A stretch of DNA of 55,892 nucleotides, taken from NCBI GenBank assembly GCA_039180415.1, contig JBCDDH010000014.1, positions 1-55,892 of the forward strand, read 5' to 3'. A program made the translations under genes and the position numbers. Below the pieces are notes generated by a model. That model was not told the origin of the DNA, made no database searches, and was given only the letters and a program-made list of their open reading frames with translations. This DNA comes from CAZIXN01 sp039180415 (lineage in GTDB: Bacteria > Planctomycetota > Phycisphaerae > Phycisphaerales > Phycisphaeraceae). Below are positions 1-8,223 of this stretch, piece after piece (within the stretch, counting starts at the first letter, position 1; each line of letters starts with the position of its first letter).

Positions 1-437
1 CCTTCACTCAGGATCCTGGGCGGCGCGTCGTCGCCGGGGTGCCCCGAACGCAGCCAAGGCCGCCAAGCGGCCAACGCCTCGTCGCGACTGAGCCGGCGCA
101 CCAGCACCGGATCAAACAAGGCGATCCACATCTGGAAGTCGGCCGAACGATCGAACAAACAATGCGGCTGCCCGGGAAACAGCCAAAAAAGCGTTTGCCG
201 GCCCAGCCTTACCCGCTGCCCACTCATCCCGTACTCCGCCCATCCCGTGACCACGAGGTTCATTTCCCATTCGCGGTGCCGATGCGCCCGGGACATGAGT
301 TCTTGTTTCTCGGCTTCATAGAAGTATGCCCCGCCTAGCCAGCCGGGCGTCCGCGCGATCTCCTCCCACTCGGACGCGTGGGCGGCGAGACCCCGCGGCA
401 GCGCACCAGAAGCCAACTTTTTCGAACGACGCGGCAT
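1..437 (-). CDS. AraC-type transcriptional regulator, N-terminal part (3' end outside window)
   Basis: This frame is open from an ATG at 437 to the left edge, so about 145 residues of the N-terminus are visible. It holds a cupin-like sugar-sensing domain: a histidine-rich strand (H52, H54, E58) followed by a stretch with FPGQPH at about 87-92 and a W-rich strand ending in FDP, the layout of the AraC-binding fold in AraC/XylS regulators. The DNA-binding helix-turn-helix would lie beyond the edge and is not seen. A purine-rich GCGGAAG lies just upstream of the ATG. The gene is divergent from the dioxygenase at 543, with about 105 bases between them, an arrangement suggesting it controls that gene. 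The family call is good from the fold pattern; the ligand is unknown. Confidence 0.72.
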   Translation of the reverse strand, partial: MPRRSKKLASGALPRGLAAHASEWEEIARTPGWLGGAYFYEAEKQELMSRAHRHREWEMNLVVTGWAEYGMSGQRVRLGRQTLFWLFPGQPHCLFDRSADFQMWIALFDPVLVRRLSRDEALAAWRPWLRSGHPGDDAPPRILSE

Positions 438-542
438 GACTTCCGCAGGATAGTGGCCATCATGTCCCGATTACGCCTCGCCGCCCGGCTTGAACGCACC
501 ACCGCTACTTCGTCTCTCCTCGCAAGCCCACGGATCATCGCC

Positions 543-1454
543 ATGCCCCGACCGAACACCTGCCCCGCCTGGACCCCCGACGCCCGCGAAACCGACCTGA
601 CCGCCGAGCAACAGGACTACCTGTTCGACCTCCGCGGCTTCCGCGTGATCTCCGAAGCCCTGAGCACCAACCAACTCGAACGCATCAACGACTTCGTCGA
701 CACGAATCTGCGTGACGACCTCGAACCCGGCGAATGGATCGGGAACGTCGAGACGCATTCCTACGGCCACGCCGAGACGCCCGACGGCATCAACTTTCAG
801 AACGTCATCGAAGGCGGCGAGGTCTTCGAGGAACTCATCGATCAGCCCGCCTGGATCGATCAGGTCCGCCGGTACATCGAATGCGAGCAGCACCAGCTTT
901 CGATCGATGAAAACTTCCTGAACGTCCGCCGAACCGGCGGCTTCATCCCGATCCACTCCGGCGGGGCGAACCCGCGGTTCACCTCGACGTTCCGAAACGG
1001 CGCGGGACAATGGATGGTCGGCCAAATCAACATCCTCATGGCGCTCACCGACACGCTCGAAGGCGACGGCTGCACCACTGTCGTGCCCGGCTCGCACAAG
1101 TCGCACATCGAGCACCCGCAGTACGCCGGGGCCTGGAACCCCGGGCAAGAGGTCAGCGGGGCGGACGCGCTGGGCATGGTGCAGGTCCACCTCAAAGCCG
1201 GCGACGCGTTGATGTTCACCGACGCCATCACCCACGGCTCGCTGCCGCGAACCAACCCTGGGGAGCGCCGCGTCCTGATCTACCGATATTCGCCGCACCT
1301 GCTCGCCAAGCGGATGAACTACTTGCCCTCGCCGGAGTTTCTGGAACGCCTTACCGAAGCGCGTCGGAAGCTGGTGGTACCGGTGCCGCCGCGGATGCGG
1401 CCCGGAAGGGTGATGGCCGCCGAAGAGTTCGAGCACGAAGCCGTCGGCGGCTGA
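543..1454 (+). CDS. Phytanoyl-CoA dioxygenase (PhyH) family protein
   Basis: This is a 303-residue Fe(II)/2-oxoglutarate-dependent oxygenase-like protein. Residues about 24-40 (YLFDLRGFRVISEAL) match the usual start of PhyH proteins, H138 in IHSGG and H231 in ITHGSLPR are the likely metal ligands, and R242/R243 is placed to bind 2-oxoglutarate. PGSHKSH at 182-188 is the typical loop before the distal histidine. The frame is open upstream to 378, but the ATG at 543 begins where family similarity begins. It ends 9 bases before the convergent sigma-54 activator. A divergent AraC-type regulator suggests sugar- or metabolite-controlled expression. PhyH is a broad family, so the substrate cannot be named. 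Confidence 0.85.
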   Translation: MPRPNTCPAWTPDARETDLTAEQQDYLFDLRGFRVISEALSTNQLERINDFVDTNLRDDLEPGEWIGNVETHSYGHAETPDGINFQNVIEGGEVFEELIDQPAWIDQVRRYIECEQHQLSIDENFLNVRRTGGFIPIHSGGANPRFTSTFRNGAGQWMVGQINILMALTDTLEGDGCTTVVPGSHKSHIEHPQYAGAWNPGQEVSGADALGMVQVHLKAGDALMFTDAITHGSLPRTNPGERRVLIYRYSPHLLAKRMNYLPSPEFLERLTEARRKLVVPVPPRMRPGRVMAAEEFEHEAVGG

Positions 1455-1463
1455 CCGTTCTAT

Positions 1464-3083
1464 TCAAGCCGATTCGATTTCGAGGTCTTTGACTTTTTTA
1501 TTCAGCGTGTTGCGGTTGATGCCCAGGAAGTCGGCGGCGCGAACCTTGACGCCGCCGTTGAGCTTCATCGCCTCCTTGAGCAGGTGCCGCTCGACCTGGT
1601 CGATGACCATGCCGTAGACCTTGCCGTCGTAGACCTGGTACTGGCGGATGGCGGATTCGGCGAGCTTGGCGCACTGGCCGTCGATACTCTCGTCCGCCCG
1701 GTCCCCGCGGACCTGCTGGCTAAACATGCGGATCGGCAGCGGCAGCAGGTCGTCGGTGAAGTCTTCGCCGCTGGAGAGCACGACGGCGCGCTCGATCATG
1801 TTCTCGAGCTCGCGGACGTTGCCCGGCCAGGGATACCGCAACAAGGTGTTCAACGTGTCGCGGCTGAGGCGTTTGAGGTTGCGAGCGTTCTCCTGGTTGT
1901 AACGATCGAGGAAATGATCGATCAGCACCGGGATGTCTTCGCGGCGGTTGCGCAGCGGCGGCAGGTTCACGGTGACGACGTTGAGCCGGTAGTACAGGTC
2001 TTCGCGGAAGTTGCCTTTGCGGACCTCGTCCTGCAGATCCAGGTTGGTGGCGGCGATGACACGGACGTCAACCTTGAGGGTGCGGTGGTCGCCGACGCGT
2101 TCGAGCTCGCGCTCCTGTAAGACGCGCAGCAGCTTTACTTGCAGCTGCATGTCCAGCGTGCCGACCTCGTCGAGGAAGATGCTCCCGCCGTCGGCGGCTT
2201 CGAAGCGACCGACCTTGTCGCGCACGGCTCCGGTGAAGGCGCCCTTGACGTGGCCGAAGAGTTCGGATTCGAGCAACTCGCGTGAGAGTGCGCCACAGTT
2301 GACCCGGATCAGCGGTTGCTCGGCCCTGGGGGAGTTGTAGTGGATGGCTTTGGCGATGAGCTCTTTCCCGCAACCGGTCTCGCCGAGCAGAAGCACCGTC
2401 GCGCGGGAGTTGGCGACCTGCGCGATGGTGGAGAGGACGTCGAGCATCGCCGGAGAGCTGCCGATGATGTTGTCGAACTTGTAGGTTTGCCGGAGGTTGT
2501 CGCGGAGGCGGGCGGTCTCTTCCAGCCAATTATCTTTTTCGCGCTGGACGCGGTGATGGATGCGGACGGCTTGGGTGAACAGCCCGGCGACGATCTTGAT
2601 GAGCCGGGCATCCGCGTCGAGTTGCTTCTGGTCCACGAACGGCAGGTCGCAGGAGATCGCGCCCACGGTTTCGTCGCCGTCGCGGAGCGGGACGCACACA
2701 AAGCTAAGCGGAGCGTGGTCGGCGGAGGCTTTCGCGTCGGCTTCCGCGGGGAGTTCGCGGGCCTTGGTGCGGTTGAGGAAGGTCGCGTCTTGAGCCACGT
2801 CGGGAACGATGGCCGGCTCGCCGCTCGCCATCGCCCCGCCGGTGACGCCCTCGCCCAGGGCGTATCGGCCGCGTTCCTGCTCCGCAGGGGTGAGTCCGAT
2901 GGAAGCGACGGTCCGGGCCCGCTGGCTCGCCGGGTCCACCAAGACCAATGCGGCCCGCTCCACGCCCAACCGCTGAGAAAGCATGGTCATTGCGCCGGTG
3001 AACGCCTCGGAAAGCTCCAAGGCATCGCCGAGGATTTGGGTAGTCCCCTCGATAATGACCAATTCTTGCTCAGGCCTCTCCAT
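1464..3083 (-). CDS. NifA-like sigma-54-dependent activator with GAF sensor domain
   Basis: The 539-residue protein has the classic three-part layout of enhancer-binding activators. Residues 1-175 form a GAF sensor domain, 205-440 the AAA+ ATPase, and about 505-536 a Fis-type helix-turn-helix (residues ADFLGINRNTLNKKV). Visible motifs are Walker A GETGCGKE at 234-241, the sigma-54 contact loop GAFTGA at 281-286, and Walker B IFLDEV at 302-307. There is no receiver domain, so control is by ligand or partner binding to the GAF domain, as in NifA and NorR. It is divergent from the capsid-type cassette starting at 3307, with a 223-base AT-rich gap between; whether it drives that cassette is open, and I found no convincing -24/-12 promoter there. 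Its target and signal are unknown. Confidence 0.92.
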   Translation of the reverse strand: MERPEQELVIIEGTTQILGDALELSEAFTGAMTMLSQRLGVERAALVLVDPASQRARTVASIGLTPAEQERGRYALGEGVTGGAMASGEPAIVPDVAQDATFLNRTKARELPAEADAKASADHAPLSFVCVPLRDGDETVGAISCDLPFVDQKQLDADARLIKIVAGLFTQAVRIHHRVQREKDNWLEETARLRDNLRQTYKFDNIIGSSPAMLDVLSTIAQVANSRATVLLLGETGCGKELIAKAIHYNSPRAEQPLIRVNCGALSRELLESELFGHVKGAFTGAVRDKVGRFEAADGGSIFLDEVGTLDMQLQVKLLRVLQERELERVGDHRTLKVDVRVIAATNLDLQDEVRKGNFREDLYYRLNVVTVNLPPLRNRREDIPVLIDHFLDRYNQENARNLKRLSRDTLNTLLRYPWPGNVRELENMIERAVVLSSGEDFTDDLLPLPIRMFSQQVRGDRADESIDGQCAKLAESAIRQYQVYDGKVYGMVIDQVERHLLKEAMKLNGGVKVRAADFLGINRNTLNKKVKDLEIESA

Positions 3084-3187
3084 AGAATGCCTATTTGAGC
3101 ATCATTTATTGGCGATTTCAAGAGCAATGAATCGATCTGCGCAGGTTTCTCAACCTAAACGCGAGCCTCGAACAGCAATCCCGAGGC

Positions 3188-3205
3188 ATCACAAATAATT
3201 GATTT
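3188..3205. promoter_or_regulatory. Possible fifth copy of the carbohydrate-cluster operator motif
   Basis: The AT-rich stretch between the sigma-54 activator and the portal gene begins with ATCACAAATAATTGATTT. Its left half, ATCACAAAT, is identical to the half-site of the perfect palindrome at 23790-23807, and it agrees in 14 of 18 positions with the reverse complement of the copy at 34685-34702. The right half is degenerate. Chance in an AT-rich patch cannot be excluded. Confidence 0.25.
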
Positions 3206-3306
3206 TAAAAAATTAATAAGCCAGACCCGGGTTTCTTTGCGCGATCTCTGCGCAGAAACGTCGCGGTGCGTCCAAGGGTGGAAGCCCACCGGAGACATGG
3301 ACCACG

Positions 3307-4761
3307 ATGCCTCACGCCACAAACACCGCATTCCAGACTCAACCCCTGAGCCGTGATCGGATCGAATCGCTGATCGTCGAGCATCGCAAGCGGGAACTCC
3401 CGCGGCTGCGCCGGTTTTGGCGGTACTACCGCAACCGCCGCTCCGAGCAACCGGGCCGGGCGGGGGCCTGGGACCAGGAGGAGGGTTTACCCGCACGGCT
3501 GAGACGCGGCACAGACGGTCGAACACTCCGCGAGCTGGTCATCGAAAACGACATCGCCTGGCGGGTCCACACACAGGTGGACTTCATGTTCGGCAAGCCG
3601 GTGGCGATCCGCTCGCTCTGCGGAGACCCGAAACTCGGTGCCCGGATCGAGGCGTTGCTCGATGGGGTGTTGCGGGCCAGCGGAGGTGTCACCTTCCTCC
3701 AAGACCTGGCGTTGCTGGGTTCGGTGTATGGCAGCATCGACGTACTTGTGCGTTGCGAGCCGCATGCCGATCCGGGCAGCGACCCGGCCCGAGGGTTCTT
3801 GCTGGAGCTCATCGAAGCTCCGCGGGCGATCCCGCTCATGAGCAAGGGGGACTACCGCCGGCTCGACGCCTACATCGTCTGGACGCCAGCGCCCGAAAAC
3901 GATCAAGGCCTTACCCCCGCCGGCCGCTGGCTCGACCGGTTACGCGACAAACTCAAGCATCCGTCCCACGCTCCGCGGGGTGCCATCGAATGCTGGACGC
4001 CGACCGGCCAACAGCGGCTGATGACCAGACGCAGCGATACCCGGTTCAACCCGCTCGGCTGCGTCCCGGTCGTCCATATCCAAAACCTGCCGCAGCCCTT
4101 TCATTACGCCGGCCTATCCGATGTCGAGCCGCTGATCCCGCTGCAGGATGAACTCAACACCCGGCTGTCAGATCGGGCCAACCGCGTCACCATGTCGGCG
4201 TTCAAGATGTATCTCGCGAAGGGGCTCGACGGCTTCACCGAACGCCCCGTTGCTCCGGGCACCATCTGGGCCAGCGACAATCCCGACGCGAGCATCACGG
4301 CCTTTGGCGGCGACAGCGACACGCCTTCCGAAACCGCACACATCGCCGACATCCGCGAAGCGCTCGACAAGGCCTCGGGCGTCTCGCCCATCGCGGCGGG
4401 CGTGCTGCAAGGCAAGGTCGGCAACCTGACCAGCGAAAACGCCGTCCGCATCGTGCTGCTGGGGCTGTTGGCCCGCACCGAGAAGAAACGCATCACGTAC
4501 GGCGCAGGCCTTGAGCGCTGCTGCGAATTGATCCTGCACGCCGCCGACGTCCACGGGTTCTTACCGAACCGGCCAGAAGACCGCCGCGTGCGTATCGACT
4601 GGCCCGACCCGTTCCCGGAAAGCCGGGTGCAACAACTCGACCTCGCCGAACGCAAGCTGAGACTAGGCGTGCCCCGGTCTCAGATCTTGACCGAGCTCGG
4701 ATACGCGGACACGTCGCAACCGGCAAGCGATCCGGAACTGCCGCCACCCGTACGCCGATGA
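3307..4761 (+). CDS. Phage-type portal protein (SPP1 gp6-like)
   Basis: The product is 484 residues, normal for siphophage portal proteins, which form the dodecameric DNA gate at one capsid vertex. The call rests on the family pattern: an N-terminal charged helix, the segment IAWRVHTQVDFMFGKPV (about residues 81-97), a central region with LIPLQDELN and a long C-terminal helical region with NLTSENAVRIVLLGLLARTEKK, which matches the stem and wing region of SPP1 gp6-type portals. Upstream a GGAG lies about 11 bases before the ATG. It overlaps the frame of the next gene and leads a six-gene co-directional cluster. No terminase gene precedes it, which is unusual for a working prophage. No frameshift or internal stop is seen. 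Confidence 0.77.
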   Translation: MPHATNTAFQTQPLSRDRIESLIVEHRKRELPRLRRFWRYYRNRRSEQPGRAGAWDQEEGLPARLRRGTDGRTLRELVIENDIAWRVHTQVDFMFGKPVAIRSLCGDPKLGARIEALLDGVLRASGGVTFLQDLALLGSVYGSIDVLVRCEPHADPGSDPARGFLLELIEAPRAIPLMSKGDYRRLDAYIVWTPAPENDQGLTPAGRWLDRLRDKLKHPSHAPRGAIECWTPTGQQRLMTRRSDTRFNPLGCVPVVHIQNLPQPFHYAGLSDVEPLIPLQDELNTRLSDRANRVTMSAFKMYLAKGLDGFTERPVAPGTIWASDNPDASITAFGGDSDTPSETAHIADIREALDKASGVSPIAAGVLQGKVGNLTSENAVRIVLLGLLARTEKKRITYGAGLERCCELILHAADVHGFLPNRPEDRRVRIDWPDPFPESRVQQLDLAERKLRLGVPRSQILTELGYADTSQPASDPELPPPVRR

Positions 4762-4832
4762 CCCGCGATTTCTTGCGTAGACGCTCCGAAGTGTTGCGCG
4801 CGATCACCACCAAACCCACCAGGAGTTTCGAC

Positions 4833-5360
4833 ATGCCGAACCAGGCCGACCAGATTCAAATCGAACACGTCCCCAAACCACCAAACAACGCCGATGAACA
4901 AGCCAAGCCCGACGAGAGCGATCGCCTCGTGCCCGTGACCGAATCGATCCGGTACCGCAAGCGTGCCCAGCTGGCGGAAACGCAAAGCGAGGCGCTGCAG
5001 CGCCGGGTCGACGAGTTGACGCGGGCGTTGGCGGATAACGAACAGACGATTGCCGCCCTGGAGCGACGACAGCGCATCGACGCCGAGCTGGCCAAAGCCG
5101 ACGCGGTGGACTTCGACGTCGTCCGGCTGCTGACCGAAGCGGCGGTGAGCGCGATGGACGAGCCCGATGTCGCCGAGGCCGTCGACGACCTGCGTCGCCA
5201 CAAACCGTACCTGTTCCGTTTACGCGGCCGCGCCGCGCGGAATATGGGGCCGACGCCCCAAGACCTGGCGTCTCCTCTGGAAGACGCCGCCGAGCGGGCG
5301 ATCGCGTCGGGCGACCGGCGGGACCTCCTGCAATACCTGCGGCTGCGCCGCGGGAGCTGA
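4833..5360 (+). CDS. Scaffold-like coiled-coil protein of capsid cassette
   Basis: I chose the ATG at 4833 because AGGAG lies 7 bases upstream; an in-frame ATG at 4758 overlapping the portal stop (ATGA) is the alternative and would add 25 residues. The 175-residue product is acidic and Gln/Glu-rich at its start, then has a strongly heptad-like helix at about 37-85 (residues such as RKRAQLAETQSEALQRRVDEL), a pattern typical of capsid scaffolding proteins. The C-terminus is basic (LRLRRGS), as expected for the capsid-binding end of a scaffold. Position between portal and capsid genes supports the role. No sequence family is recognised, so function is inferred from position and composition. Confidence 0.55.
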   Translation: MPNQADQIQIEHVPKPPNNADEQAKPDESDRLVPVTESIRYRKRAQLAETQSEALQRRVDELTRALADNEQTIAALERRQRIDAELAKADAVDFDVVRLLTEAAVSAMDEPDVAEAVDDLRRHKPYLFRLRGRAARNMGPTPQDLASPLEDAAERAIASGDRRDLLQYLRLRRGS

Positions 5361-5448
5361 ATCGTTGCGGCGGGTCCGCGTTCGCCGATCGCCGTGATCG
5401 ACGCGTGGTCTGCGCCGTTCTTGACCCAAAACTTCCGAGGAAACCACC

Positions 5449-6585
5449 ATGCCTTTCACCGGCAAAGCCACCTATTCCGCCGGCGGCTCGCTGCCCGAAG
5501 CCGCCGAAGATGTCAGCGACGTCATCGGCATCGTCAGCCCATACGAGACGCCGCTGCTCGACCACCTGGGGGACCCCCAGCGGCACGCCACAAGCACCGT
5601 CCACGAATGGCTCGAAGACACCCTCCGCCGCAACCAAAGCGCGGTCAACGACGCCGGCGCGAGCGGCTCGACCACCGCCACCGCGTTCGGCACCGACCAT
5701 GAAGATCTGTTCCGCGTCGGCGACCTGATCCAGCAGGACGGTTCACGCGAAGTCATTCTCGTTACCGGCGTCAGTTCGGCGGACGTCGTGGTCGTGCGCG
5801 GTTATGGCGGCACGACGCCCGAAGGCCTGGTCGATGCCGGGGTGATCCGCGTGATCGGTAACGCCGCGCTCGAAGGGCAAGACGCCGACGCCGCGCGGTG
5901 GACCAACCGCACCCGCCGGCAGAACTACACCCAAATCTTCTCCGCCACGATCGAAGTCTCCGGATCGCAGCTCGCCGCCACCCAAGCCGCTGTCGCCGAC
6001 GAAATGGACTATCAAAAGCAGGAACGGCTGCGTGAGCTGCTCCGCGAACTGGAGAACAGCGTGATCAACGGCGTCGCCGCCACGAGCCATCCGCAAGGCA
6101 ACGCTTCGACGCGCCGCTCGATGCGTGGCGTCCTCGCGTCCTGCACGACCAACGTAACCGACGCAGGCGGCGCGGCGCTGACCGAAGCGACGCTCAACGG
6201 CGCGTTGCGCGGCGTGTGGGACCGGTCGTCGGGCAACGTGGACACGATCGTGGTCAACGGCCTTCAGAAACGCGCGATCAACCAGTTCGTCGCCAGCTCG
6301 CGCGGCTACGGCGCGGGCGACACGAAGTTTTCCGAGATGGTCAGCGTGTACGAGTCCGATTTCGGCGTCTGCCGGGTGCTGCTCAGCCGATGGGTGCCGG
6401 CCGACACGGTGCTGCTGCTGGATAGCTCGCGCATCGACGTGCTGCCGCTCCAAAGCCGCAGCTTCGCTTATCGCGAACTCGCCAGCTCCGGCGATAAGCG
6501 GTACGGGCAAGTGGTCGGCGAGTACACGCTCGAGCTCCGCAACGAAAACGCCCACGGCGTGATCCGAAACCTCGCTACGTCCTGA
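5449..6585 (+). CDS. Major capsid protein, SU10/DUF5309 type
   Basis: The 378-residue protein begins with the pattern seen in SU10-like capsid proteins: ATYSAGG followed by EDVSDVIGIVSPYETPLLDHLGD and then a HEWLEDTL motif at about 53-60. The middle carries a Glu/Leu-rich spine helix (about 180-203, KQERLRELLRELENSVI) and the end has PLQSRSFAYRELASSGDK, typical of the A-domain of HK97-fold shells. A GAGGAAACCACC leader precedes the ATG. It lies downstream of the scaffold-like gene in the standard portal-scaffold-capsid order. No capsid protease gene or decoration protein is recognised. The reading frame is intact, so a shell could plausibly still be made. Confidence 0.78.
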   Translation: MPFTGKATYSAGGSLPEAAEDVSDVIGIVSPYETPLLDHLGDPQRHATSTVHEWLEDTLRRNQSAVNDAGASGSTTATAFGTDHEDLFRVGDLIQQDGSREVILVTGVSSADVVVVRGYGGTTPEGLVDAGVIRVIGNAALEGQDADAARWTNRTRRQNYTQIFSATIEVSGSQLAATQAAVADEMDYQKQERLRELLRELENSVINGVAATSHPQGNASTRRSMRGVLASCTTNVTDAGGAALTEATLNGALRGVWDRSSGNVDTIVVNGLQKRAINQFVASSRGYGAGDTKFSEMVSVYESDFGVCRVLLSRWVPADTVLLLDSSRIDVLPLQSRSFAYRELASSGDKRYGQVVGEYTLELRNENAHGVIRNLATS

Positions 6586-6657
6586 TTCGATCCAACGCCC
6601 AACCGGTCCGGCGGCCTTCCGTCGTCGGACCGATTCCCCGCGACGCCGAGGACACCC

Positions 6658-7302
6658 ATGAGCCACACCCCGCCCTTCAGCCTGGACCGTGATCTTCTCC
6701 GAGCCTGCCCTACGTTGTTAACCGACGGAGCCGCGGCGGCCCACCTCAAACTCGACGAACCCGCCGCCTCGATCAACAACGGAAGGCTTACCGCTTCCAG
6801 TTCGCTAGAAGCCAAGGGGGTCCGAGTCGGATCGCTGCTCACGGTGGATGGCAGGCCTTACGAAGTCACGGAAAACGTCAACGCGACCCAGATATTCATC
6901 GCCGAGCCGGCCTTTGATCCCGATGCACCACGCATCCTGCCGCAGAACGGGAACAACCGAAACGCGGTCTTTCTCGACTTCGCCGCGTATCGCATCGCCG
7001 CGTACCAGGATGTGCGGCTCCGCATCGGCTTGGACCCCGAGGCCCAGGACGCCGATACACGGCTGGCCGCCGTGACGAATCCGTCGCTGCTTAAGCAACT
7101 GGAAATCTTCCGCGCGTTGGAGTTGGTCTTTGCTCGGTTCGATGTCGGCCGCGAAGCCGCGCTCAACCCGTATTGGGCCGGGTTCTACGGCGGGCGATAC
7201 GCCGAGTTGTTGAGCGGCGCGACCCTCCGGTTCGATTTCAACGGCGACGCGTTCGCCGAGCAAGAACGGCGTTTCGACGTGCTGCCCGTCACTCGCCGAT
7301 GA
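6658..7302 (+). CDS. Capsid-cassette protein of unknown function
   Basis: This 214-residue product has no signal peptide or membrane segment. A ribosome-binding GAGGA lies 7 bases upstream of the ATG. Its first half looks beta-rich (GRLTASSSLEAKGVRVGSLL, then VDGRPYEVTENVNATQIFIAEPAF), and its second half is helical with aromatic residues (NPYWAGFYGGRYAELL). Its place directly after the major capsid gene is where phages put head-completion or head-tail connector proteins, so such a role is plausible. I recognise no family, and the call is positional only. Confidence 0.5.
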   Translation: MSHTPPFSLDRDLLRACPTLLTDGAAAAHLKLDEPAASINNGRLTASSSLEAKGVRVGSLLTVDGRPYEVTENVNATQIFIAEPAFDPDAPRILPQNGNNRNAVFLDFAAYRIAAYQDVRLRIGLDPEAQDADTRLAAVTNPSLLKQLEIFRALELVFARFDVGREAALNPYWAGFYGGRYAELLSGATLRFDFNGDAFAEQERRFDVLPVTRR

Positions 7303-7351
7303 CCACGACGGGCCCGCTTTCGTAACGCAACCTCAACCACGAACCGCCACC

Positions 7352-7672
7352 ATGAATGAGTTCGACATGATCCACGACCTGGTCAACCTCGGCGCGGCCG
7401 GCTTGATGGGTGTGCTCTGGACGTGGGAACGCATGATGTCTCGCCAACGCGAGCGTCAGCTCACCGAGGCCCACGAACGCCTGATCAGCCACCGCAACGA
7501 AATTGCCGCGCTCACCGATCTCACCGAGCGAAACACCCGCGCCATCACGCACTTCGAGGAGACGCAGGCCGCCTTGCGCCGGTGGCTCGAAATCACCGTT
7601 CAAGCCCGACCGAGCCATTCCGCCGATATCTTGAATCCGGTCCGCCCACCCGAACGAGAACCTCGGCCATGA
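7352..7672 (+). CDS. Small membrane-anchored coiled-coil protein of capsid cassette
   Basis: The 106-residue product has one short hydrophobic segment near the N-terminus (about 9-25, LVNLGAAGLMGVLWTW) followed by a long charged helix (about 28-80) with heptad-like spacing. This layout resembles small phage membrane proteins encoded beside holins or Rz-type spanins, but the similarity is only structural. Its stop overlaps the start of the next gene in an ATGA, so the two are translationally coupled. No enzyme motif is seen. Confidence 0.5.
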   Translation: MNEFDMIHDLVNLGAAGLMGVLWTWERMMSRQRERQLTEAHERLISHRNEIAALTDLTERNTRAITHFEETQAALRRWLEITVQARPSHSADILNPVRPPEREPRP

Positions 7673-8217
7673 CGCCGCCCGATCGAATCCTCTCCGCGTT
7701 CCGGCACGCCGCTCTTGTGTTCGCGGTGATCACTTGCGGTGCGGCTCCGGGATGCGTCGCCACCGACGGCCCGGTCGACTCCGACGGGCCCGCCGAACTT
7801 CGCGACGCCTGGCAGCCAACACCCACCGGGCTCCGGATCTACCCGTCGATCCGCTTCGTCATGGAAGAGGGCAAGCCGCTCCTCGAATGCCGGATCGAAC
7901 TGCTAGACGCGATGGGCGACCCCGTTAAATCCTCCGGCCATGTCAAGTGCGAACTCTTTGCGTCCACCGGCAACAACGACGGCGTTCTCGGCGAACGCCT
8001 CTACGCCTGGGACATCCGCATGACCGAACTCGAAGACCAAATCGCGTTTTACGACCCCACCGTCCGCGGCTACCTGTTCCGGCTGAGGCTGGCGAGCATC
8101 AACGCCGCCAACCGCCCCACGACGCTCCGCATCACGTTCGGCCCGGCTCGCGGGGCCGTGATGACCGACGAGGCCGAGATCTCGCCCCGTTCCGCCGCAG
8201 ACCGCGACCGGAATTAG
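7669..8217 (+). CDS. Lipoprotein-like exported protein closing the capsid cassette
   Basis: The 182-residue product starts at the ATG inside the preceding ATGA overlap. An n-region with two arginines and a hydrophobic stretch (about 12-27) lead to APGC, so C29 is a candidate lipidation site, though the lipobox is imperfect; C23 is another cysteine. The mature part is beta-rich and polar (IRFVMEEGKPLLECRIELLD, then YLFRLRLASINAANRPTTLR). I recognise no family. It is the last gene of the co-directional cluster and converges on the phosphohexomutase gene 6 bases away. A predicted surface lipoprotein coupled to capsid genes is unusual and could be spanin-like or a host-derived addition. Confidence 0.5.
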   Translation: MTPPDRILSAFRHAALVFAVITCGAAPGCVATDGPVDSDGPAELRDAWQPTPTGLRIYPSIRFVMEEGKPLLECRIELLDAMGDPVKSSGHVKCELFASTGNNDGVLGERLYAWDIRMTELEDQIAFYDPTVRGYLFRLRLASINAANRPTTLRITFGPARGAVMTDEAEISPRSAADRDRN

Positions 8218-8223
8218 CAGGCT

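Noticed and set aside
3219..3240. A possible sigma-54 promoter (GG and GC spaced by ten bases) upstream of the portal gene
   Set aside because: Only the two dinucleotides fit; the TT before GC and the CAC after GG are missing, so it is not better than chance.
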